Source: Coemansia sp. RSA 1804
Taxonomy: Eukaryota; Kickxellomycota; Kickxellomycetes; Kickxellales; Kickxellaceae
Assembly (NCBI GenBank): GCA_027578815.1
Contig: JANBTH010000110.1
Span: forward strand, 1 to 34,329
Length of the DNA stretch: 34,329 nucleotides
Reading direction: 5' to 3'
Shown piece by piece: positions 1 to 9,011 of the stretch. The position numbers and the translations under genes are program-made. Under the pieces are notes generated by a model, which saw only the letters and a program-made list of their open reading frames with translations, was not told the DNA's origin and did not search any database. How positions within the stretch are numbered: the stretch's first letter is position 1; each line of letters starts with the position of its first letter.

Positions 1-1087
1 TATTTGATGCAAAGGTTAACATCTCATACCATCGTGAATAACATTTTTCTAATAGGATCTGATTCTTTAGTAGTGTACTCTTTTCAATAGTGAATGATTG
101 GTGGCTATAAAAAGCACCGATATTCACTATTAAAGAATGGGTTTCTTTAGGTAGTTTTGAATATGGTATTTTGTTAAAAGAAAATTCATATAGGCAAAAG
201 TCTACGATAGTAATGATATCCCGGTAATTAGATAATAAAAAGATTTAATATATTAAAATCTTTCAATTCTAATGGCTTTCAGAAATAATTTACTTACTTA
301 TTGAGACTTATCACACTAGTCAGTGTGACAAACTACTTAGATTTTCATAGACTGGCAAATATTTAGTGTTTTAGTGTGGGCACACTCACTTTCTATAATA
401 AATTAATGGTGGCACACTAATGTCCAGTTTTTTGAAGGTTCACTTTTAATGGTTTTATGAGAGCTTATTCTGAAACAAGTTTAAATGAATAAACAGTCAA
501 TCACTTTGATTTATTTAATTTAAATAGTTTTCAGAAAGTGTTTACTCAACCTATTAAATCAGTCACATATAATAGTGTAACAAGAAATGTAATTTAAAAA
601 TTCAATATAACATGTAATAATTTAATAAGCATGCTAACAGTTTTCTGTGTCACTGTATGTTAAGGCTGATTGGTCAACAAGAATTAATTAATTTCCAGAT
701 AGAACTTTTGAATGGAAAAATAAATAAATTTATCAATCAAGTTGTAATTTGAACATGACTTTAGAGCATTTGTTCAAATTGGGGATTGGAAATTCATATT
801 AATTAAACCTGAAAATCAATCTTAGAATGTGAAATGCTTGACTGTATTTTAAACCTTATAACGCCTTAAATTGTGAGTTGGGGAATCTTGCTTATCATAT
901 TAGTTGCATTATACACTCAATCAGAAAAAGGTAAATTGTAAGATAAGCAGCATTAACAATGATTGTGGTAATGAAATAGTATATATGTCAATCAATATTT
1001 CCAACTTTCATTTAAAATTTTGTCTTTTGACCATTTCTTCCAAAAAAAATTAATAATTAGCTAATAAGTAGAAATTTGCACAAAACT
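1..1087. other. AT-rich stretch without a recognised gene
   Basis: This stretch is strongly AT-rich and full of stop codons in all frames. I see no coding region, tRNA or repeat array of known type. The only non-random signal is a cluster of CACACT/AGTGTG hexamers at 311-418, listed separately. The stretch could be an intergenic spacer or decayed sequence. Confidence 0.6.
311..418. repeat. Cluster of CACACT/AGTGTG hexamers with a small palindrome
   Basis: TCACACT at 311-317 and AGTGTGA at 322-328 form a 7-bp inverted repeat with a 4-base spacer. Further copies are AGTGTG at 373-378, CACACT at 381-386 (again an inverted pair) and CACACT at 413-418. This makes five copies of one hexamer in about 110 bases of AT-rich DNA. 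It may be a cluster of protein-binding sites or a remnant of a mobile-element end; nothing decides between these. Confidence 0.4.
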
Positions 1088-1321
1088 ATGCATAGATGGC
1101 AAATAGGAAAGGGATTACCACGGGCTCTTGTTATGGCTACAGCTGCAAGACATATAGATGGAGGTTTAAACAAGCTTCTTGTACAAAATGAGGGCATGGA
1201 TGACAATATAACTAAACCAAGTAGTCCAAAAGTAGATAATGTAGAAAAAGCATTAGTTAGTGTAGAGAGATTTGGAATAAATAGAAATTGTATGGAAAAA
1301 GGTACTAAGCTCAAAAAATAA
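1088..1321 (+). CDS. Doubtful small ORF or terminal exon, unknown function
   Basis: An ATG at 1088 opens a 77-residue frame beginning MHRWQIGKGLP and ending in a basic tail. Its composition (Gly, Ala, Arg, Trp, Asp) is more protein-like than expected from AT-rich noise. Just upstream, at about 1058-1069, the sequence gctaataagtag resembles a fungal branch point followed closely by an AG acceptor. The ORF could therefore be the last exon of a spliced gene, although no upstream exon was identified. I do not recognise the family. It could equally be a chance ORF. Confidence 0.25.
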   Translation: MHRWQIGKGLPRALVMATAARHIDGGLNKLLVQNEGMDDNITKPSSPKVDNVEKALVSVERFGINRNCMEKGTKLKK

Positions 1322-2967
1322 AGGAAACAACCTTGAAAATAAAAAGGTAAACTCTAACAGATAAGAAGCTATTCAATTATTGTTTGTATAAGCTAATAAC
1401 AAGTAGTGATTTTTGAAAGACAGCAGCTTTTATATTAAAGAGTCAAAATAAAAGGGAAATCTGATGAGAACTATGATTGTTGCACTTGTAATGGTTAGAC
1501 AGCTGAAAAGTAAAGCTCATGGCTAGAGCTGAGTAGGTAAGACTTGTGAATTTAATTTACAAAGCCATAATAATGAACAGTATGTTACAATTTATAAATG
1601 TAATTGGATTTTCAGATGGAATTAATCTTTTCTGGAAATCATTGTTTGAAAGGTCTTTATGAATTGGCTTTTTTGCCATTTTTAATTGCACCAGAAAAAC
1701 ATGTGATAGCCAGCTTGTAGAAGACAATCTCTTCAGAAAAATACTTGTGGTTGTCCATAAAGCCATTGTAATGAAAACTGTTTAGAACTTTGAAAATCAC
1801 AAAAAAGAAATCACAAAGAACCCTTTAACCTTATTAATTTCTAAGAAAAAGTATATTCAACCAGTAAAGCCAATCACACTTTTAATAATGTGACAGTCAT
1901 ACTTTAATTTTTTAGATATTATACTGTTTAATAAATGTTAGACCAGCTGCCAGAAATTCTGTATGCATCACCATTCCAGGAAGTAGTGTGCAAGTGCCAT
2001 TAGCACTCATTTTAAAGTATAGTAGCAAAATCAATTATGCTGTACAAGTGTGGCGTTGTTTTTTTGCTTTTCTTTTTACATGAATTAACATAGGTATCAC
2101 ATTACACAATTAATTGGATATTAGAACCCTTAAAGTGTGCCTGCAGGCTTTTGATTTCTTACACTACATTTCTATAGCTATTCTGTTTATGTTGTGGTTA
2201 GCTGAGCATGTTTAAATAAATTAATGTTTTTACTGCATGGTCTTCAAAACAGTGTAGTTTATTAATTTATTGTTTATTATAGAAGAAACATGATATTTTC
2301 AAATTTTTCTCCTCTCTACAGGCTATTGTTTAAAAACAATATTAGTATATTTAAAATGTTGGCTTTTTTTATTGTGGCATAGCCAGTAAAATAATTTAAT
2401 TAAACATTGTGTAGCATAGATGCCAACATGTTAAAGATATTTAGACACCCAATTTTAAATTTAATTAAGTTAACAAATTAATGACAAAAATGGAATTAAA
2501 TGCAGAAATGGAAATGAATGTGGAAATGAACATAGGAGATCAATTAAAAGTATAATAATATCAGTACTAATTAAGGAAATCAATTGGTAGTTAAGGGATC
2601 TGCCCTCAAGTCTCTGAAAGAGTCGTCTTTCAGTAGCTTGCACCGAAAGTGGGGGCGGATCCTGAGGAAACTTTCGGTGCAGAAAGTTCACCACATTTAT
2701 TTTATAAATTAAAACTAATTTCCATTGAACTCTTAATAAAACTGCTCTTTCCAGTCATTAAAATGCATTGTCAAATGTTACACATGTCCACATAACACAT
2801 GCCAATACCAACTAGCCAGCTGATAGCAAATTAATTAAAAATTTATTTTTATTAAATAAACAGCTAAGTTTATTCTAAAATAAACTTTATTCCTTTACTT
2901 GTCTCTGTATATTTCAATGTCTTTAGTATATAAAATAAAATAAGCCTAGCTAACACTATTTTAGCAA
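1322..2967. other. AT-rich intergenic stretch
   Basis: No supportable gene is visible on either strand; the ORFs here are short and biased in composition. The stretch contains a GC-rich hairpin island at about 2594-2692, described separately. The rest is A/T-rich spacer. Confidence 0.6.
2594..2692. repeat. GC-rich island with three overlapping inverted repeats
   Basis: Within AT-rich DNA a 100-base GC-richer island carries three inverted repeats. CTGAAAG at 2614-2620 pairs with 2627-2633 (6-base loop). The 11-mer GCACCGAAAGT at 2640-2650 pairs perfectly with 2670-2680 (19-base loop). AACTTTC at 2669-2675 pairs with GAAAGTT at 2682-2688 (6-base loop). The last two share bases and exclude each other, as in a structural switch. 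It does not fold as a tRNA, and I see no clear H/ACA or C/D boxes. It could be a structured RNA or a short repeat element. Confidence 0.45.
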
Positions 2968-3123
2968 CTACTTTGGTTTTGATGAATTGCTAACACAATT
3001 TTCACATACATATGAGCTTATAAGAGGCATATCACATTGCTCATATGGACAACTTCCAGATGTTTTTTTACCACATCCACGGCAGGTTTTCTCACATTTA
3101 CATGCCTGACCAATATTTGACAT
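2968..3123 (-). CDS. Small cysteine-rich protein, candidate metallothionein or zinc-ribbon
   Basis: Reading the minus strand from the ATG at 3121-3123 gives 51 residues ending at TAG 2968-2970. Eight residues are Cys (8, 10, 14, 17, 25, 30, 40, 43), arranged as CxC, CxxCG, CxxxxC and CxxC. The remainder is Lys/Ser/Gly-rich with a Pro-Lys end. Such Cys density is not expected in AT-rich noise. Paired CxxC motifs can bind Zn(II) or Cu(I), as in metallothioneins or small zinc ribbons; the spacing matches no family I can name with certainty. Upstream in the leader, a GT...CAG stretch of about 43 bases could be a 5'UTR intron. The gene was found by reading for Cys codons and is unsupported by homology. 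Confidence 0.5.
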   Translation of the reverse strand: MSNIGQACKCEKTCRGCGKKTSGSCPYEQCDMPLISSYVCENCVSNSSKPK

Positions 3124-3736
3124 CTTTATATGAATTTGCTTTAATGAATATTATATTTGTATGTAACTGTAAGGATATTGCAAGGTGAATTGGTTATTTG
3201 ATAATTTACTTGCCTTTGTTTGAAAAACATGCTTTCATTTTATATTTTAGAATTTTGCTACATTTTACACATTTGATGTGCACAGTAAATTTTAATGTAT
3301 TAGTGCTATTTTTTGGTGAAATTGTTATTAACATTTAATTTACCATCTAATTAACTGTTGGGTTTATTGATATCTGGATAATACTTGTATATATTAATTA
3401 ATACATCCTGGCAATAAAAACCTTTTTTAATTTTAATTAATTAAAAAGCAGACTTTGCAGTTTGTTAACAGACATTCTTTATCTTAGTCATGTGAAAACC
3501 AGTTAGATAATTAATCTTCATATTAAAATGCTGATGACAAGAAAGTGCATTTCTAAATTTTTATTATTTATTAGAAAAGTGTTTACTGTAAAAGTACTAG
3601 TAATAAACTGATTATACTAGATGACATCAGCAGAATGTACATGATTAATACATTTAAGCTACATTAATGCTATTGGCAACACTTACTATATTACTTATTC
3701 TTTAGTATCTTATTTTTCTCATTATCCTTCTTCTGC
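3124..3736. other. AT-rich intergenic stretch
   Basis: This is the spacer between the small Cys-rich ORF and the stop of the membrane-protein gene, both on the minus strand. It is A/T-rich with short palindromic runs such as that around 3420-3448. It presumably holds the promoter of the Cys-rich ORF. No gene is seen. Confidence 0.55.
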
Positions 3737-4234
3737 TTATATTTCATCTTCTCCTCCTCCTCCTCCTCCTCCTCCTCCTCCTCCTTCTTCTTCTTCTGGC
3801 TGATTGTTCATTTCAAAAACAAGATAGACAATTGAATATGCAGCTACAATTATCAGATATGTGATGGCAAGTCCCTGGCAAACCTTGCCAATTGTACTTG
3901 GATTTTTGGCAGTAAGTAGAACCGTTGTTGCTGGGTCAAAATATACTACTGAGCAAGCAACAAGCATAAAAATGATATAATGGGCTGCATAACCTATGCG
4001 GACACTTAATTTCTCATCAGGCACTGTATTTATAATACGAAATGCAGTATATAGCGATGTAATACATACAACTGCGCGCACTACATAGGTTGCATTATAC
4101 CAGTATGGTTTTTTTATAGAAGCTCCAGGCTGTGTATCATATACACTTAGCAGTGAGATAAGCATTACATTCATAAACGCTGGTATCAATGACGTTCTCT
4201 TGCACAGAGAAAACCAATTCATTGACAGCGGCAT
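3737..4234 (-). CDS. Hypothetical four-helix membrane protein with poly-Gly acidic tail
   Basis: This 165-aa protein has four hydrophobic segments at about residues 15-32, 47-65, 80-103 and 117-141. They are followed by a cytosol-type tail made of four Glu, eleven Gly and EDEI. The first Met begins MPLSMNWFSL, and no signal peptide is obvious. The poly-Gly tract is encoded by a perfect GGA repeat (TCC on the plus strand, 3752-3784) and so is likely variable between strains. I do not recognise the family; size and topology resemble small fungal plasma- or endomembrane proteins. It is transcribed divergently from the cullin gene. The clean membrane topology argues that the ORF is real even though the function is unknown. 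Confidence 0.6.
   Translation of the reverse strand: MPLSMNWFSLCKRTSLIPAFMNVMLISLLSVYDTQPGASIKKPYWYNATYVVRAVVCITSLYTAFRIINTVPDEKLSVRIGYAAHYIIFMLVACSVVYFDPATTVLLTAKNPSTIGKVCQGLAITYLIIVAAYSIVYLVFEMNNQPEEEEGGGGGGGGGGGEDEI
3752..3784. repeat. (TCC)11 microsatellite inside a coding region
   Basis: There are eleven perfect TCC units on the plus strand, read as GGA (Gly) codons by the minus-strand membrane-protein gene. Four TTC units (Glu) follow at 3785-3796. A change in repeat number keeps the frame. Confidence 0.85.
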
Positions 4235-4889
4235 TGTAAGAAAATATATGTATGCTTGTCAAAAAAGAAAAAAAAGTTAAATGAAAGAGATAAAGAGAAA
4301 AAATGTAAAGAGGTGTGCAATATCTTTTTATCTGTATGTTGGGGCAAGAAAAATGTTAAAACGGAAACGTAAAACCGATGAAAGAGGGAGATATTCATTC
4401 CACTCGTTTTTTTGGACTTTAGATGGGCCCCATTACGTATAATTTTCTACTCTGTGAGGCTGCTAATATTGATTTTGTGTGCGAATCATATGATGACAAT
4501 GTCTGGTTTTGCATAATCATTTGAGCTCAATATTCCGAGTCAGTTTTGAAGTTAGCAGATTAGTGTTTGATTAAGGGATGTTTTTTAATTTATACCCCCC
4601 AAAGGAAAGAGAACTCGCGTTAGATAAAAAGTTCACGACTCTAAACCTTTGTTAACTGTTTGGTGCATATATAATTTTTATTATTGAAGCGTTTTGTTGT
4701 GCAAAAACATAGACATCACGCATGACATCTGCATAAACCATACATGTTGTCGTCTGTCAAAAAATGATTAATAAAGATGAGCAAGCTCGATTCATTATTC
4801 TTTTCTTTTCTTTCTTTTATTTGCAACTAATTTTTTTATTTTTTTTGTCGGGTAACGCAGCTTCTACTATTTTCTTTGCAGAGAACAGC
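4235..4889. promoter_or_regulatory. Divergent promoter region between membrane protein and cullin genes
   Basis: This region is AT-rich and shared by genes transcribed away from each other. On the plus strand a long T/C-rich tract (about 4798-4858) ends in ...tttctttgcag at 4871-4881, immediately before the chosen cullin ATG. That end resembles a 3' splice site, so a 5'UTR intron is possible. No operator or other gene is seen. Confidence 0.45.
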
Positions 4890-7304
4890 ATGACCCAGAC
4901 ATTGGGCAACGCCAGTGCAACCGCCATGGATCTGCTCAAGGAAAAACTGGACAAAATTATTGTGCATGAGCTCCCCTTTACGTATAAAGAGTATATTGAC
5001 ATCAGCGATACTATTAATAAGCAGGTGCTGGATCCGGACATTAAGCCGCCATTTCTTGGTGAAGACGTTAAAAATGCAGATTCTATTGCACAGACTTATC
5101 GAGGACGTAGAATGCACAACTGGTTCATCGCGTATATTACCCGCTTTGCCAAGAGCCTGGCAGCCGAGGCAAGCAACTATACTGATGGAGCGCTTCTTTG
5201 TTTTTACACTAGAAAATGGAGTCATTTTTATCTGAACTCTAGAGCCGTTGGACGACTGTTTATTTCAGTTGAGACCGAGTGGATTGCGGTTGAGCGCAAG
5301 TTTAATCCAGAATTCCCGACTATTGAGGAAACGATGTACCAGCTGTGGTACCTGCACTTTGTATGTGCTATCTCTAATAGGCTTTCCAGCGCAGTGACGT
5401 GTTTGCTACAGCTGGAACAGGAGGGACATGTGGCTGATCGCAGTGTTCTCGAGAGTGCTTGGCGTGCATTGTCAGAGCTAAGACCAAAGGGTATAAAGGA
5501 AATCCAAACTTCTTTTCGCACAAACAGTGGAGTGTATATTCTGCTTTACGAGTGCCCATATATCGAAACGGTGCTTGCATTTATGAAACGTGAATTGAGC
5601 AGACTAGACATGGCTGGGAACAGCAGTAGGTATATCACACGGCTGGACGGACTTATCAAGACGGAAGAGGCTCGTGCGGAACATTATCTGCATCCGGCGT
5701 CCTTGCATATTTTACGTTGCGTGATTCAGAACCATTTTGTCGTCAAAAGGTTAAAGACGATTGCAGAAACCATCACAAGCCTTCTTTCAGAATCAGAGCG
5801 GCATTCAGAAGTGATTCGTAAGGCGTTTTTGCTAATTTGGCGGTACAAGGGTGGTTCTTACATGAAACTTATCTGCTCCGCGTTGAGGAATAAAGCGCGA
5901 AATAACATAATCAACAGCTTCCATGCGGTCAATTATATTGACAACTTTACACAGTCTGCGCTGACCCTTGTGAAAACTCTTGCTCGAGCAAACAATAAGA
6001 ATAGACAAATAGCTGAAGAGCTGTTTTCTGTTGACGGGTCTTTGGACGACAGATTTTCAGTAGTGCTGGAAATTGCTTTTTGTGAGGCAATCAGTTCTGA
6101 TAGTTTTGCACGTGTGTACGGCCACCAGCCAGCAAAGCTATTTGCCGAGTATTGCAACATCAACCTGAGCAAGCACCGTGCTGCTAGGCTTATTGATTGC
6201 AGGGAGTTGGTTGCGGATCAGGACTTGGAAGCCCAGGCACTGAATGAAATCCAGCAATTGCAGGTCATTATACCCTCATTTAACAACAAGTTTGAGCTGT
6301 TTATGTATTACGAAATGTTACTTGCGCGTCGTTTGGTTTCTAACCAGTATATTTCGCTAGAGCTTGAGCGTCGCGCATTGCAGGATCTCAAACTGTCGCA
6401 CATTCTTGTAGGCCAGGCTGACAGCTCCTTCCGGATGATCTCGGATAAGATAGGTAGTGATACCATTACTCAAAAGTTTATTGACTGTTTGGCCTGCAAC
6501 TCTTCTGGCCCACAGCCTGCAAAAGTTGACATTAGCGTGTGCGTCTTTGGCTCCTCGGTTTGGCCACACGCCATGCAGCAAACACCCGAAGACAGCATGA
6601 GGCTTCCTGAAATTATATCAAACCTCTATGATAGCTTTGAGAATTTCTATCGGAGGGAATACCACATGAAGCGGGAAATAAGCTGGAACTGGAGATATTC
6701 TACGGCTACTGTGAAGATTTACTTTCCACATACCAGAAGCAAAAGAGCAGCAAAGTCGGGATATACATTTGTCCTAAACATGTATCAGCTTGCCATATTG
6801 ACGCTGTTTATTAAGCCAAGAGGATTTGGAACAGATAACAGCGCCTCTGTAGATGCGCATTATATGACATTTGATCAGATATGCCAAGCAACACAAATGA
6901 AAATTGACAGACTTCAGTCGGAAGTGAGTATATTGGTGAGAACCAAAATTCTTGTTGATGCTGGCAACCAAACCCTCTTTCTTAACCATCGTTTTAGCCC
7001 GAAAAAAAGCTTTTTTAACATTTCCACAGTGCGTCGCATACAGAAGATAAGCGAAGAAAATCTGGCTCTGCGCTTTTTGGACAGGGAGCGCTCTTTTCTG
7101 ATTCAATCGCAAGCAATTCGCCTACTCAAGCATAGCGGAAAGCTTTGTTTTAACGAGTTGTTTGAAAAGGTTTCCAATAAGCTTATGGGCCTCTTTGATG
7201 TGAAATTGGTTGATTTCAAGAAAGCTATTGAAAGCCTTTTCACAAAAAACTTTCTGAAGCGAGACGATGACAACAGGGATTTTTTAGTTTATATAGCTTT
7301 GTGA
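4890..7304 (+). CDS. Cullin (CUL1/CDC53-like) ubiquitin-ligase scaffold
   Basis: Cullins hold a substrate adaptor at the N-terminus and the RING protein Rbx1 at the C-terminus, forming cullin-RING E3 ligases. From Met at 4890 the protein is 804 aa, close to CUL1 (776). Visible cullin features are the N-terminal helical repeats with ALLCFYTRKW, the block LLARRLV, the VWP element before the Rbx1-binding region, and a winged-helix C-terminus. IRLLK near the end aligns with IVRIMK of CUL1 and places the neddylation Lys at residue 747 (codon 7128-7130). The frame stays open upstream to 4764, but that adds a Phe/Leu-rich stretch encoded by a T/C tract, unlike any cullin and more like a leader; hence the downstream start. 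The protein is divergent, ending YIAL rather than YLA/YVA. The CUL1 assignment over CUL3/4 is tentative. Confidence 0.88.
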   Translation: MTQTLGNASATAMDLLKEKLDKIIVHELPFTYKEYIDISDTINKQVLDPDIKPPFLGEDVKNADSIAQTYRGRRMHNWFIAYITRFAKSLAAEASNYTDGALLCFYTRKWSHFYLNSRAVGRLFISVETEWIAVERKFNPEFPTIEETMYQLWYLHFVCAISNRLSSAVTCLLQLEQEGHVADRSVLESAWRALSELRPKGIKEIQTSFRTNSGVYILLYECPYIETVLAFMKRELSRLDMAGNSSRYITRLDGLIKTEEARAEHYLHPASLHILRCVIQNHFVVKRLKTIAETITSLLSESERHSEVIRKAFLLIWRYKGGSYMKLICSALRNKARNNIINSFHAVNYIDNFTQSALTLVKTLARANNKNRQIAEELFSVDGSLDDRFSVVLEIAFCEAISSDSFARVYGHQPAKLFAEYCNINLSKHRAARLIDCRELVADQDLEAQALNEIQQLQVIIPSFNNKFELFMYYEMLLARRLVSNQYISLELERRALQDLKLSHILVGQADSSFRMISDKIGSDTITQKFIDCLACNSSGPQPAKVDISVCVFGSSVWPHAMQQTPEDSMRLPEIISNLYDSFENFYRREYHMKREISWNWRYSTATVKIYFPHTRSKRAAKSGYTFVLNMYQLAILTLFIKPRGFGTDNSASVDAHYMTFDQICQATQMKIDRLQSEVSILVRTKILVDAGNQTLFLNHRFSPKKSFFNISTVRRIQKISEENLALRFLDRERSFLIQSQAIRLLKHSGKLCFNELFEKVSNKLMGLFDVKLVDFKKAIESLFTKNFLKRDDDNRDFLVYIAL

Positions 7305-7595
7305 GAGGGGTGGTCTACATTTTATTCACTGTATTAAAATATTTCTAGATGCTAGAAACATGTGTGGAGTAACAGAAAAAGTTTAATTGAGTTATCCGTT
7401 ATTTGCTTGTATTCTCATATCTGGAGTGAGTTGAACCATCTAGACTCTGTTGTTACTATCCTAAAGAGTATGTTGTATATATTTATTTTTTTACTTTCTA
7501 ATAAATAACAAATAGGGAGACTTTTGTACTATTATCATAACTAAAGCCATTGACACTGTTGTTGGGCTGGTGGTGTTATTGTTATTGCCATTGTT

Positions 7596-9011
7596 ATGAG
7601 CGGAATTAGCCTACTTTCGACCGCTCTTCGGCCAACGCTCAAAGAACGAGGACTCTACTACGTGCGCATAATCATTGTCAGTTTGTTCATGATTTGGATC
7701 CCGCTGTGCCTTTTCTTTGGAGGAGTCTACAAACGGAGCACATTTGCACACTTGATCAGACTGCAGATCGTTGACTTTGACAAGGGACTCGTTGGAAGTG
7801 CAGTCACACAGGCGCTGCTGATGCAAAACCAACCTGAAGATCATACGCGGCCGCTATGGCAAGCAAGAAGCCAAGACAGTGATATCGGCGGAGAGTTCGG
7901 TAGCATCAACAGCGTGCGTGAGTGGGTGCGTCTGAATGGATGGGCGGCGCTTGTTATTCACAGCAACGCAACGCAGCAGCTGAAGACTGCGCTGGCGCAA
8001 AACGGCGACAATGCGAAGAGCTACAACCCGAACGATGCAATGACGCTATTTGTGTCTTCTGGACATCATCCAGTAGTGAGCATTCAGATTGTGGAGCCAG
8101 CAACTACCGCCGACCTAGGAAAGGCCACATATGCGTTTGCAGTTAGCATGGTGCAGGAAATCCAGAAAGGCAGAATAAGCATTCCGCCGTTACTAGCTGC
8201 TGCTTCTACTTCTACTTCTTCTGTTGTTGACGGCAGTTCCAATAACAGCAACCTGGCCGGAATTATAGCCCAGCCGATCAGCTACCGCCAGATAGATGTA
8301 GCACCATTCACGTTTGGAATTGGACCGGTTTCGTATCTGTTCAGCTTTCTCGTAGGCATGCTGTGCACAATTGGCCCAATGATCGGGTGGAAGATGTCAA
8401 CATTTACATTTTATCTAAAGGTGCGACACCGGGATCTGTGGCTGGCAGCAGTTGCACTGCTTTTTGCATGGACTGCATATATGGGAATGCTTGGAGCGCT
8501 GGCGTTCTCTGCATTCAGAGGGCCTGGGTACTCGGAAGTCGCACTAAGGTATACAGTTGGCCGGTTTTTTTCGCTGTGGGCCACGATAACAATAACATTA
8601 ATGGCCGTGTCGGTATGGCTGTTCTGCTGGTTTGTTCTGGTGCCGCCAGAGATCCTCGGACTGGCCTCGCTGGTCACGATTCTGCCAAATACAATGTCAA
8701 CTCTGGTAATCGCAGAGCTCGCACCTCATTTCTTCCGCTGGATCCACGCGCTTCCCTTCTACAATGGCGCTATGCTATATCGGTACATTCTAAGCGGCGC
8801 ATACCCGCAAATTGGCGCCAATGTTGGCATCATACTGGGCGAGATCTGCGTGATGTCGCTGGCGCTGTGGGTTGTCATATGGATCAGACAGCATATGGTG
8901 CTTAATGGAACAAGCGATGCAGCCGGATGGATCTACAGCAGCATATTTTTCTACAGCCCAGTGCCACATCACAAGGAAAGGCAGCAAGCGGCCGAAGAAT
9001 TCACCACTTGA
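7596..9011 (+). CDS. SNG1-type (DUF3533) multi-pass membrane protein
   Basis: This 471-aa protein has one N-terminal membrane helix (about residues 22-45), a large non-membrane region to about 235, and five or six C-terminal helices with a PPE(I)LGL element between them. This ABC-2-like layout and the sequence match the DUF3533 family, which includes yeast Sng1, linked to nitrosoguanidine resistance and plasma-membrane lipid asymmetry. The transport substrate is not known. A Ser/Thr-rich patch (about 205-225) lies just before the second helix. The stop codon at 9009-9011 falls inside the last codons of the convergent SDR gene, an 11-bp overlap. The start at 7596 follows an AT-rich spacer of 291 bp after the cullin and is the first Met of the frame. 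Confidence 0.85.
   Translation: MSGISLLSTALRPTLKERGLYYVRIIIVSLFMIWIPLCLFFGGVYKRSTFAHLIRLQIVDFDKGLVGSAVTQALLMQNQPEDHTRPLWQARSQDSDIGGEFGSINSVREWVRLNGWAALVIHSNATQQLKTALAQNGDNAKSYNPNDAMTLFVSSGHHPVVSIQIVEPATTADLGKATYAFAVSMVQEIQKGRISIPPLLAAASTSTSSVVDGSSNNSNLAGIIAQPISYRQIDVAPFTFGIGPVSYLFSFLVGMLCTIGPMIGWKMSTFTFYLKVRHRDLWLAAVALLFAWTAYMGMLGALAFSAFRGPGYSEVALRYTVGRFFSLWATITITLMAVSVWLFCWFVLVPPEILGLASLVTILPNTMSTLVIAELAPHFFRWIHALPFYNGAMLYRYILSGAYPQIGANVGIILGEICVMSLALWVVIWIRQHMVLNGTSDAAGWIYSSIFFYSPVPHHKERQQAAEEFTT

Noticed and set aside
1557..1766. 69-codon minus-strand frame
   Set aside because: Its composition is what AT-rich non-coding DNA gives; no motif and no support.
2594..2692. tRNA or snoRNA at the GC-rich island
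   Set aside because: No T-arm consensus, no anticodon arm with acceptor pairing, and no convincing H/ACA or C/D boxes; kept only as an unclassified structure.
4764..4889. Membrane anchor or signal peptide on the cullin
   Set aside because: The hydrophobic stretch comes from a T/C-rich leader tract found before most genes here, and cullins are soluble.
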